Shown: in pieces, positions 56,736 through 64,000 of the stretch
How positions within the stretch are numbered: position 1 is the first letter of the stretch
Layout: each line of letters begins with the position of its first letter
Assembly: GCF_000176235.1 (NCBI RefSeq)
Contig: NZ_ACZV01000004.1
Span: 124,001-188,000 of the forward strand
DNA length: 64,000 nucleotides
From: Vibrio orientalis CIP 102891 = ATCC 33934
Lineage (GTDB): Bacteria; Pseudomonadota; Gammaproteobacteria; Enterobacterales; Vibrionaceae
Direction of reading: 5' to 3'
Position numbers and translations under genes: made by a program
Notes under the pieces: model-generated
What the model saw: the letters and a program-made list of their open reading frames with translations, nothing else
The model's database searches: none
Told to the model about the DNA's origin: nothing

Positions 56736-58160
56736 TTAGTTTGCACTGCGAACTTCAATTTCTGATAGTCGGTACCAACCATCTGGCCGTTTCCCTTCAT
56801 TGGCGAGTGTTAGACCTTCCTCACCACAGTCATTAAGCATGGCTATTTCAATTGAGTAAGTACCTGCCTGAAGCGAGCTTGGAAGTAGCTTACTGATCTT
56901 AGAAACATGCGTACCAGGTAGCCAATTTTCGGTGTTTTGTGTGTCTTTACCAAGTGAAACCACCTCGCCGGTACTCGAGACAAGTCGATAGTACACAGAG
57001 TAAGGTTGGTAGGTTGGCGTGACACCTTCATTGATAAATTCACTCTCGACTACTAAGGTTTCGTTTTGATTGACTGAGTATGGGTGCTGAATCTTATTAA
57101 CTCGGAAGCGGAAGCCGATCTTTTTCATCGCATTATCAACGATGTCACGGTATTCGGCAGGAACTTCTAATGATTTCAAGTTAATGCTGCTAGCGTGGTG
57201 ATCTAATGCCCAATCAAACGTCGCTTTGACTTCTTCACGAGTATATTTCTGATCGTTTAACCATCCTTGCATGTTGCCGCATATCTCAAAGCTAACAGGC
57301 GAGTGCTGCCAGGTGTTATCGAAGTTTGCGACGCTTCGCTGAGCTTGGCCAACTCGATACGGGTAGTCATCATTCATATGACTCCACGTGGTTGAAAAGT
57401 GATGCCAGTCGCCAAGGCAGTCTGCACGCCAACCCGCTCCTTTACCTACCGCATAAGACAGTGTATCACCAGCATTGATAAGCATGATTTTATTGGTTTT
57501 AGGGAACGCTTGGAAATGTAAGTCAACAATGTGGTTTAATTCTTCAGTCGTGTATCGCTCATGTAGAGGAGGCAGTTCTGAGAAGTTGCTGTTGTGCCAT
57601 TCACCCCAAGAGCCTGCCATGCCGATATCAACATGAGCAAGATGCTTGTTCCCGTCATAACGTTGGCCCAGTGCATCTAGGAGTGTTTTTACGTAGTAGA
57701 GATAGGTTGGGTCATCCAGATCGGGAACGAACGTCTTTCCGTCTGAAACCCATTTACCTTTTATCCCTTTATCAATCAACCAATTTGGGATTTTAGTACC
57801 GGAATAAGGTTCATCCATGGTCATAAAACGTAGGGCGATGTGGCGCGGTTGTGATAGGGATTGGTTCATCTGGAAAAGTGAATCAATCATCTCAAAATTA
57901 AATTGGCCTTCTTGAGGCTCTAGTTCATTCCAATAGAAGCGATAGTAGTCGATTCCAGTCTCGGGGTATTGTTCTGCAGTGAGTTGGCTTCCCCAGCCAT
58001 TATGAAATGCTTCAATACCAACGCCGGGGTTAACGATGATAGTGTCTAATTCTTTCGGGTATTGGATGTTAAGATCCTGATTGGCCATTGCAAACGGAGC
58101 AATTGAGGCTCCGCCAACAAGGCAGGTCAGCACGAGTGTGCTGATGCGTTTTTTCTTCAT
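56736..58160 (-). CDS. Secreted DUF4832 protein, glycosidase-like
   Basis: 474 residues. The signal peptide ends near PFAMA (about 26). The mature protein begins with NPGVGIEAFHNGWG and continues with DYYRFYWNELEPQEGQF, a TIM-barrel pattern resembling family 42/beta-galactosidase-like enzymes, followed by the DUF4832 C-terminal beta domain (about 330-470). E in GSWGEWH (about 186-192) is a possible catalytic acid. It is the last gene of the leftward exopolysaccharide cluster, 11 bases after the small membrane protein. I infer a role in trimming or modifying the polysaccharide. Confidence 0.8.
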   Translation of the reverse strand: MKKKRISTLVLTCLVGGASIAPFAMANQDLNIQYPKELDTIIVNPGVGIEAFHNGWGSQLTAEQYPETGIDYYRFYWNELEPQEGQFNFEMIDSLFQMNQSLSQPRHIALRFMTMDEPYSGTKIPNWLIDKGIKGKWVSDGKTFVPDLDDPTYLYYVKTLLDALGQRYDGNKHLAHVDIGMAGSWGEWHNSNFSELPPLHERYTTEELNHIVDLHFQAFPKTNKIMLINAGDTLSYAVGKGAGWRADCLGDWHHFSTTWSHMNDDYPYRVGQAQRSVANFDNTWQHSPVSFEICGNMQGWLNDQKYTREEVKATFDWALDHHASSINLKSLEVPAEYRDIVDNAMKKIGFRFRVNKIQHPYSVNQNETLVVESEFINEGVTPTYQPYSVYYRLVSSTGEVVSLGKDTQNTENWLPGTHVSKISKLLPSSLQAGTYSIEIAMLNDCGEEGLTLANEGKRPDGWYRLSEIEVRSAN

Positions 58161-58171
58161 GTATCTCTTAC

Positions 58172-58570
58172 CTACAAACTTTTAAACCAGTCCCATATTC
58201 CGAAGGAAAAGTCTTGGAATATGTCGATTCCGATAGCGGACTTTAATAAATAGAGTGCAAGAACAGAAAGCGAAGCCATGGATAATATGAGTAGCACTAC
58301 CATAACAAGTACCATGTACTCCGAAAAAGAGAACTTGTCTCGAGGTAGGCGACGTCGGTCTTTACCGGCGAGAAACACAAAGAAATAACGTTTACCAAAA
58401 AACGGAAAGCTCTTGCGAACATCAACAGGCTGTCTGTTGACTAGACTGACCGTATTTAACGCTTGCTCAATCGCTTCTTTCTGCTCTTGAGTAAGGTTAT
58501 CTTGGGTGTTTTTATCGAGCAACGTATAAAACTGCTGTACTGCTCTACTTTGGGTTTCCTGCTTAGACAT
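58172..58570 (-). CDS. Small membrane protein in exopolysaccharide cluster
   Basis: 132 residues. A soluble N-terminal helix-rich part precedes FFGKRYFFVFLAGKDRRR and two hydrophobic segments (about 85-112 and a short amphipathic end). This sequence pattern recurs in Vibrio polysaccharide loci as far as I recall, with no assigned function. It lies between the third glycosyltransferase gene and the DUF4832 gene, with gaps of 18 and 11 bases, so it belongs to the same transcript. Confidence 0.7.
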   Translation of the reverse strand: MSKQETQSRAVQQFYTLLDKNTQDNLTQEQKEAIEQALNTVSLVNRQPVDVRKSFPFFGKRYFFVFLAGKDRRRLPRDKFSFSEYMVLVMVVLLILSMASLSVLALYLLKSAIGIDIFQDFSFGIWDWFKSL

Positions 58571-58588
58571 CTTTACTGAGGACTTCTG

Positions 58589-59689
58589 TTATTTGGTACG
58601 AAGTATTCGATTATAGGTGTCGACGGTTTTCGACGCAATTTTATGCCAGTCGTACTTCGCTAGATATTCGCTGTAATCTTGCGAATCCAGTCTACAACGC
58701 TTATTGATAGCTTTAGTAAGAGCTGCAACATTTTTGACCGGGAAATAACAATCCTCACTCAGTTGTACTTCTTTGTTTGGATCAATGTCACTAACTACCA
58801 CAGGCAAGCTGTAGGAAAGGGCCTCAAGTAACGCGATAGGTAATCCTTCATGGTAAGAAGGCATGACAAATAAATTGGCTTGAGAGAATAAAATTTGTAG
58901 CTCATCCCCTTTAACAAAACCGGTCAAAATGACGTTAGGCGTCTCTCTAGCAAGCTGTTTCAGCTTTGCACTGTATGGCGTTTCATGATCGGTATCGCCA
59001 ACTAATACTAGCGGTACATCAACCTCACTCGCTTTGTATGCCTCAATAAGGTCATGGAAGCCTTTCTCCTCAACAAAGCGGCCGACACCGACGATGTAGT
59101 TACCCGCCGTTAACCCATGTTGCGCTAAGGTTTTTTCGATTGTTGGGGCTTCATATGTATTGGCAGGAAGCACACCGTTGTAGATGAGATTGGCATCATG
59201 ACGCTGGTACTTCTCCTTAATCAAATCGTTGATCACTTCAGAGATAACAATCACTTCATTAGACCAGCGCACCGCGAAACGTTCGCCTAGCTTGAGTATC
59301 ACTTTGGCAAGCTTGCCCCACTTTTCTCTTTCATAGTCAGGCCCATGGTGGGTAAAGACGACTTTTTTGCCGAGTAGACGCAGTAGTGGCGCGACCAAAC
59401 CGGGGCCAATTGCATGTACATGGACAATATTCGAGCCATCAAAAAGCGTAGAAAATGAGGCGAGGGTAGAGTGGATGATAGCCTCTAGCGATTTCTTCTT
59501 AGGTGCCCATATTGATCGAGTCGTGACACCTTTGTACTCAGATTTCTTGTAATCAACATAAGGGGAGCGAGCAGTGACGCAGACATTGACACCCTGCTCA
59601 ACGATCAGTGGGTATAAGTGCTGACAATGGGTTTCTACGCCGCCAAGTACATCTGGGATGCCTCGTGTGCCTATAACGGTTACTTTCAT
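58589..59689 (-). CDS. Glycosyltransferase family 4
   Basis: 366 residues. GT-B fold with IGTRGIPDVLGGVETHC at the N-terminus, VVFTHHGPDYEREKW in the middle and the donor-binding motif MPSYHEGLPIALLEALSYSLPVV near the C-terminus (the E-x7-E pair). It adds one sugar to the growing repeat unit on the lipid carrier at the inner membrane. The donor is not predictable. It starts three bases after the preceding glycosyltransferase gene stops. Confidence 0.93.
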   Translation of the reverse strand: MKVTVIGTRGIPDVLGGVETHCQHLYPLIVEQGVNVCVTARSPYVDYKKSEYKGVTTRSIWAPKKKSLEAIIHSTLASFSTLFDGSNIVHVHAIGPGLVAPLLRLLGKKVVFTHHGPDYEREKWGKLAKVILKLGERFAVRWSNEVIVISEVINDLIKEKYQRHDANLIYNGVLPANTYEAPTIEKTLAQHGLTAGNYIVGVGRFVEEKGFHDLIEAYKASEVDVPLVLVGDTDHETPYSAKLKQLARETPNVILTGFVKGDELQILFSQANLFVMPSYHEGLPIALLEALSYSLPVVVSDIDPNKEVQLSEDCYFPVKNVAALTKAINKRCRLDSQDYSEYLAKYDWHKIASKTVDTYNRILRTK

Positions 59690-59691
59690 GC

Positions 59692-60897
59692 TTATAACCC
59701 CAGTAATTGTTTATAAAGTGAAATCAGTTTTTGATGGTGAGACGTTAAAGAGTAAGTCTCGACTAAACGCTTGCGTGCAAATTTGCCTAGCGCTTGCCTT
59801 TCAGTGCTTGACTGGGCAATTTCATCCATGACTTGTGCTAACGATTCTGGGTTGCCCGCTTCAAACAGTCGGCCCTCAACATTATCTCTAACTTGCTCAG
59901 GAATACCGCCAATATTGGCACCTATGATTGGCTTACCATAAGCCATTGCTTCTAGCACCGACATTGAGCAGTTTTCATAGCACTCAGAAGGTACAATCAC
60001 GACGCTCGCCTCACGAATTAACTTGTGAAGGGCCTCGCCGCTTTGGAATCCTAGCAGTTCAATGTTTGGGTAGTTTTCAGTTAGCTCTTCAGTGAGTGGG
60101 CCGACACCGGCTACTTTTAATGGCATTGATTGCGAACAAATCTGGTAGGCCTTTGCCATCGTCTCGACGCCTTTTTCTTTACTCAGACGTCCCAAGTACA
60201 AGAAGTACTCTTGATCGCTGGCGTCCGCGATATCAACGTTTTCATCGATACCGTTAACAATGACGTCGATTCTGTTGTTAGGCAGCTTCTGCTTGATGAT
60301 ATTGGCCAGAAACTGACTAGGGGAAACAATGGCATCGAGTGCGTGATAGTTCTTAGCCAGCGATTGATAAATCGCTTCTGCGGTCAGTAGCCCACTTTTG
60401 AATAGCGAGCCATCGTAACAACGGTTTTTAAATGCATTGAAAACGCTACCTTGTAAACAATCTTCGCAAGTATGACCATCACGGTACATGGTGTAGCTTG
60501 GGCAGGCAATTTTTGTATCGTGAGCGGTTAATACAGTTTTGCAACCTGCCGCTTTCGCCACCTTAATGATTGATGGCGTTAGCTGGTGGTAGATGTTATG
60601 AAAGTGAACAATGTCAGGTTTTTCTTGAGAGATTATCGCCTCTAGCTTTTTACACGCTTCACTATTATGAATGAAGCGAAAAGCTGTTTTGAGAGCGTCA
60701 AGCGCGCTAGGCTTTGAGTGGTAGTCTATATTGTCGACAAAGAACTCATGATATTGGGACGAGAAGTTTTTCTCATGCACCATTGAGAAATCAATAACAC
60801 TGACGCCCATGTCTTGCAGCATTTCTCGTTCTTGGAAAAATACCGTCTCAGCTCCGCCTTTGAGAAAGAAGAATTTATTGACTACCAGTACTTTCAT
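59692..60897 (-). CDS. Glycosyltransferase family 4
   Basis: 401 residues from the ATG at 60897; a TTG at 60915 would add six and overlap the previous stop. The N-terminus MKVLVVNKFFFLKGGAETVF is typical of GT4. The donor motif VPSECYENCSMSVLEAMAYGKPII is near the C-terminus. CxxC pairs around 150-170 (CEDC) suggest a small cysteine cluster. It belongs to the same operon as its neighbours. Confidence 0.92.
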   Translation of the reverse strand: MKVLVVNKFFFLKGGAETVFFQEREMLQDMGVSVIDFSMVHEKNFSSQYHEFFVDNIDYHSKPSALDALKTAFRFIHNSEACKKLEAIISQEKPDIVHFHNIYHQLTPSIIKVAKAAGCKTVLTAHDTKIACPSYTMYRDGHTCEDCLQGSVFNAFKNRCYDGSLFKSGLLTAEAIYQSLAKNYHALDAIVSPSQFLANIIKQKLPNNRIDVIVNGIDENVDIADASDQEYFLYLGRLSKEKGVETMAKAYQICSQSMPLKVAGVGPLTEELTENYPNIELLGFQSGEALHKLIREASVVIVPSECYENCSMSVLEAMAYGKPIIGANIGGIPEQVRDNVEGRLFEAGNPESLAQVMDEIAQSSTERQALGKFARKRLVETYSLTSHHQKLISLYKQLLGL

Positions 60898-60907
60898 TTG
60901 ATGAATC

Positions 60908-61894
60908 TCACTCAATTAGACGATTTTTAGGAGGTACCGTTGGGTTCTTGGTCGGCGAGAAAAGTCCACGAACTAGGCCGGCGGCAAAAACAGACAGGTT
61001 AATGACACTTAAGCAGGCATCTTTCACAGAACGGTTCTTGATTGCTTTTAGGGTAAAGAATGCGCCTAGTGGGGCAAGACTCAGTAGAAAAACAATCGTG
61101 GGTGCAAAAAGACCCATAGAGATAACGCCAAGTAAGTAACAAGCAAAGATCAGTTCGTTACGCACCGTCGATAACGCATCTTTAAAGTGAGCTTTACCGA
61201 ATGCACTTCTCAATAACTCCCCAGGAGCGAATAAGTATCTGCTTTTCCAGCGATATTTAAGTAATTGCAACGTTGGCATATCGTAAGAAGTGTGTAAAAA
61301 GAACGGCGTATCAAGACGATGTAGCTTATATCCGGCATGTTTGAGGCGCATACCTAATTCTGCTTCTTCATAGGCATGGAGCGTACGATGCGTTAAATAG
61401 CCGACTTGATCGATAGCACTTTTTCGATACATGCCACCGCCACCAAGGTGACTACAATCACCAAGCGGGTAAATCTTGTGTAGGCGTTGTTTACGGGATT
61501 TAAATTCGTAGCTCGATGCGTCATCCATTTCAACCGTACCAGCGACTCCAGCATAGTTTGGATTGGACTCTAGGAATGCCACCGCTTTATCGATAAAACC
61601 TTCCCCGAGGGTCATATCACCATCCATTAGCAGCAGGTAATCACCATCACTATGTAGGTAACCTAGTTGGTGACCAACGCCACAGCAGCGGTCTTGTTCT
61701 TCAATCAATGAAGCCACTTTCGCGCCGTTGTCTAAGGCAATCTGCTGAGTGTTATCTGTTGATAAACTGTCAGCGACAATCACACTGTGTTCGTAGCCAG
61801 AGAGTTGCTTGTTAATGCTTTGAATTGTGGCGGCAATACCTGCTTGCTCATTAAATGTCTTAATGATGACGGTGATGCTTGGTAGGGTATTCAT
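60908..61894 (-). CDS. Glycosyltransferase family 2, membrane-associated
   Basis: 328 residues. The GT-A core has VIIKTFNEQ at the start, the metal-binding DGDMT motif (about 92-96) and GGGGMYRKSAI, followed by two to three membrane segments at the C-terminus (about 245-310). Its start overlaps the polymerase gene stop by four bases (61891-61894), so translation is coupled. It may add the first or a branching sugar. Confidence 0.92.
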   Translation of the reverse strand: MNTLPSITVIIKTFNEQAGIAATIQSINKQLSGYEHSVIVADSLSTDNTQQIALDNGAKVASLIEEQDRCCGVGHQLGYLHSDGDYLLLMDGDMTLGEGFIDKAVAFLESNPNYAGVAGTVEMDDASSYEFKSRKQRLHKIYPLGDCSHLGGGGMYRKSAIDQVGYLTHRTLHAYEEAELGMRLKHAGYKLHRLDTPFFLHTSYDMPTLQLLKYRWKSRYLFAPGELLRSAFGKAHFKDALSTVRNELIFACYLLGVISMGLFAPTIVFLLSLAPLGAFFTLKAIKNRSVKDACLSVINLSVFAAGLVRGLFSPTKNPTVPPKNRLIE

Positions 61895-63270
61895 ACTTTT
61901 GCCTCTTCCATATTTAACACTGATTTACGAACAACTAAGCTTGCGCCTAAAGATAGATAAAATAGGAACTGCAACATGGGCACCAACATCAAGATCTGAC
62001 TGTATGGAAGACTGAGTAGGCCTGCGATAGAAAACGCGATAAATGCAGGTTGCCAAGAAAGTAGTTGGACATCCTGTGGCGACAATTGTTCGAGTGACAA
62101 ACGCTCTTTTGGTATCGCGATCTTTAACACGTACAAGATCACCACGAAGAACAACGCTGAGCCGATGATACCCATCTCCCACAGCATCATACTCAGTGAC
62201 GTGGAGTCAATTAAGACGTTAAAAATCGTATTGAGAAAACCTGGTGCAACGGAGCTGCCATGGTTAGTGGCATTTAACCCGTAACCGAAAAACACACTCG
62301 GCCAGCCATAAAGATCGCTGTTTTCCAGCCAGAAGAAAATGGTCGTCATTCGCCCGAGTTCACCAGTCGGCAGGATATAGTGCGCGTCAAAAATATAGTC
62401 GAGCGAGTCGAAGAATATCTTAAATGCGCTGTTGTTCGGATCTGAGTCAAAAGCCGCGGCATAAGAAGCCGCCAGCACTAGAATGGCGATGAAAATGAGC
62501 AGCGACATTGAGCCTAATATGAGCAGAACCTTTTTAATGTCGTTTTGCCTTACGCCGTGGATGTAACTTGGAGAGAGCCAAACAAATACCATTAGGATTG
62601 GCGAAATGAGAATAACGAATTTGATTTCACCAAGCACACACAAAGTAAAGGCAGCACAAATATGTAACCCCGCATTCAGCTTACCAATCACGCCATGGCG
62701 AAGCTCAGAAAGCTTTAGCAGCATGATCAGCAAACAAAATAAACCGAGAGCAGCACTGTTACCGCCACCCATTGGGTTACCACCAAAGGTGCCTACGACT
62801 GAATCCCATTTTTCGAACTCACCATGAGTCGCGACACGTTTCGGCACGACAATCAGGATCTGGTAAAGAATCACGGGCAACTGTGCATAGAATACCCAGT
62901 ATAAAACTTTTACCGTGCGATATAGCTGGGACTCTCGGATAAACCCAAGCAGTAAGCAAAAGAATACCAGCGAGAGCGCGAGCTCATTTTTGAACCCGAC
63001 GATGACGACTTTTGCTCCACTTTGCAGAAAGGTAGAGGCGAGCACTAGAGCGCACATGCCGATATAAAAAACGGCGATGCACACTTCATGAACATCATAC
63101 TCAAGTGATTCATAGTTGTTTTGTAAAAACAGCAATATGACCATTGTCATGGCTGCTAGGAATGGAAGCCACAAGATAGCTCCTATCCCTAACAAGTATT
63201 GCACTAAACCACAAATCGCTAGGGTGAGGACAACATAAGCTTGTAAGAATAAGCCGTTGTTGATTCTCAT
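61891..63270 (-). CDS. Polysaccharide polymerase/O-antigen ligase-like membrane protein
   Basis: 459 residues with about eleven to twelve hydrophobic segments and one larger periplasmic loop (about 280-350). This is the topology of Wzy polymerases and WaaL ligases, whose sequences are poorly conserved. Place between the flippase and the glycosyltransferases favours Wzy. Its start overlaps the flippase gene stop by four bases, so both are coupled. Confidence 0.85.
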   Translation of the reverse strand: MRINNGLFLQAYVVLTLAICGLVQYLLGIGAILWLPFLAAMTMVILLFLQNNYESLEYDVHEVCIAVFYIGMCALVLASTFLQSGAKVVIVGFKNELALSLVFFCLLLGFIRESQLYRTVKVLYWVFYAQLPVILYQILIVVPKRVATHGEFEKWDSVVGTFGGNPMGGGNSAALGLFCLLIMLLKLSELRHGVIGKLNAGLHICAAFTLCVLGEIKFVILISPILMVFVWLSPSYIHGVRQNDIKKVLLILGSMSLLIFIAILVLAASYAAAFDSDPNNSAFKIFFDSLDYIFDAHYILPTGELGRMTTIFFWLENSDLYGWPSVFFGYGLNATNHGSSVAPGFLNTIFNVLIDSTSLSMMLWEMGIIGSALFFVVILYVLKIAIPKERLSLEQLSPQDVQLLSWQPAFIAFSIAGLLSLPYSQILMLVPMLQFLFYLSLGASLVVRKSVLNMEEAKV

Positions 63271-64000
63271 ACCGTTTCCAACCTTTGACTCACTTCATTA
63301 GCGCGCGAGTTCACTCTGAGGAAAATAAACGCATATCGAAGTGCAGATAAAAGCGCGAACACGATAACCGAATAAGCATAATCTGGAGAGATATATGGCA
63401 TCAGTGTGAAGGCGATAAGAACGACGGCTAACTGTTCTATTTGAATACGTAAGAAGTACTTCGGTGAGCCGTAAACCAATTCAATAACGGTAAGTGGGCA
63501 AATGGCTAGCGCTGTAAACAAGTAGGGCAGTAGGTAACGAGAAGTCGGTATTGAAGCGACCCATTCTTCGTTAAAGCCAAGGTTCATTACCATCGGGTAG
63601 AAGAGGAATACGCCTGCCGTGGCAATAATACCAAGTGACATTAGCAACTTGCGTACTTTGACGAATTCTGAGTAGTTAAATCGATTGTTGCGAAAATCGA
63701 TCGACCAGCTTGAAAAGATTGAGTTGCGCACCGCGTTGCCAACAATGATCACTGGAGACAAACAAAAGCGACTAACAACCGCAAAGTAACCTGCAACAAC
63801 AGGTGAGAACCAAATGTTGATCAAGATAACTGGCAGGTTGCCATTGAGCATAGCAAGAATTTCAGCACTGCCAACTTTGCTAATGTGGTGAATGTTGTTT
63901 TTGAAAAAGCGAATATTGGATGACAGTGAAAGTTGGTTCCACCTTAACGCTTTAACTGGAACAGAGTACAAGATGAACATTGAAACATAGGCGAGCAGCG
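63267..64000 (-). CDS. Polysaccharide flippase, partial (5' end beyond right edge)
   Basis: The frame is open to the window end (residues LLAYVS precede the first in-window ATG at 63980), so the start lies outside and only the last about 244 codons are seen. The visible part has about six membrane segments. IVGNAVRNSIFSSWS and the loop SAEILAMLNGNLPVIL fit the C-terminal half of Wzx-type oligosaccharide flippases. It would move lipid-linked repeat units across the inner membrane before polymerisation. Confidence 0.88.
   Translation of the reverse strand, partial: LLAYVSMFILYSVPVKALRWNQLSLSSNIRFFKNNIHHISKVGSAEILAMLNGNLPVILINIWFSPVVAGYFAVVSRFCLSPVIIVGNAVRNSIFSSWSIDFRNNRFNYSEFVKVRKLLMSLGIIATAGVFLFYPMVMNLGFNEEWVASIPTSRYLLPYLFTALAICPLTVIELVYGSPKYFLRIQIEQLAVVLIAFTLMPYISPDYAYSVIVFALLSALRYAFIFLRVNSRANEVSQRLETV

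Noticed and set aside
1..64000. Search for CRISPR arrays, insertion sequences, tRNA or rRNA genes and phage genes
   Set aside because: No repeat arrays, transposase motifs, cloverleaf-like sequences or phage structural genes were noticed; a dedicated search would be needed to exclude small ones.

Overview
The window looks like a piece of a Vibrio genome, most likely the second chromosome. The main reason is gene order. gcvP, gcvH and glyA run on one strand, divergent from a gene for an XRE-cupin regulator that is followed by gcvT; from memory this matches Vibrio cholerae chromosome II. The complete rbsDACBKR, mel and divergent malK/malEFG sets, GlyGly-CTERM (rhombosortase) proteases and a VpsT-like regulator fit the same group. 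No rRNA, tRNA, insertion sequence, prophage or CRISPR array was seen. Species cannot be named from sequence reading alone.

Layout, left: 1-1167 holds a truncated secreted serine-hydrolase-like gene coupled to a lipoprotein with a perfect EF-hand-type loop. 1528-8596 is the glycine cleavage locus with two copies of an 18-base shared element that are probably operators of its own regulator. 8704-11598 carries two tandem secreted chymotrypsin-fold proteases and a CsgD/VpsT-type regulator. 12009-18206 is the ribose regulon with two palindromic RbsR-type operators.

Middle: 18330-23983 is a first signalling cluster (HD-GYP response regulator, membrane histidine kinase, periplasmic binding protein, CheV). 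24065-29892 is housekeeping: DeaD helicase, RNase II, a DUF3024 protein and an orphan PstS with a plausible Pho box. 29929-35059 is a second signalling cluster: four co-directional genes in which a CmuA/MtaA-like methyltransferase fused to a B12-binding domain sits between a soluble histidine kinase and an HD-GYP response regulator plus a second soluble kinase. The B12-binding motif has lost its cobalt-ligating histidine. This operon is the best candidate for an undescribed system: a possible corrinoid or methyl-group sensor feeding a cyclic-di-GMP phosphodiesterase. 35136-37690 has a cysteine-rich protein, an NfeD-type membrane protease and an SPFH protein.

Right: 37752-44262 is a melibiose/alpha-galactoside locus with an added secreted glycosidase-like protein. 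44310-49809 is the maltose transporter. 50139-56195 contains a small unknown gene, an acyl-CoA thioesterase, an amidohydrolase lipoprotein, an alpha/beta-hydrolase lipoprotein, a small membrane protein and a long-form GAPDH. 56736 to the right edge is an exopolysaccharide cluster (flippase, polymerase, three glycosyltransferases, a small membrane protein and a secreted DUF4832 protein), cut by the window end.

Taken together, the window couples carbohydrate and glycine catabolism with surface-polysaccharide and cyclic-di-GMP functions. Start codons were moved from the longest possible reading frame wherever a Shine-Dalgarno sequence, signal peptide or family alignment indicated a shorter one; these choices are noted per gene.
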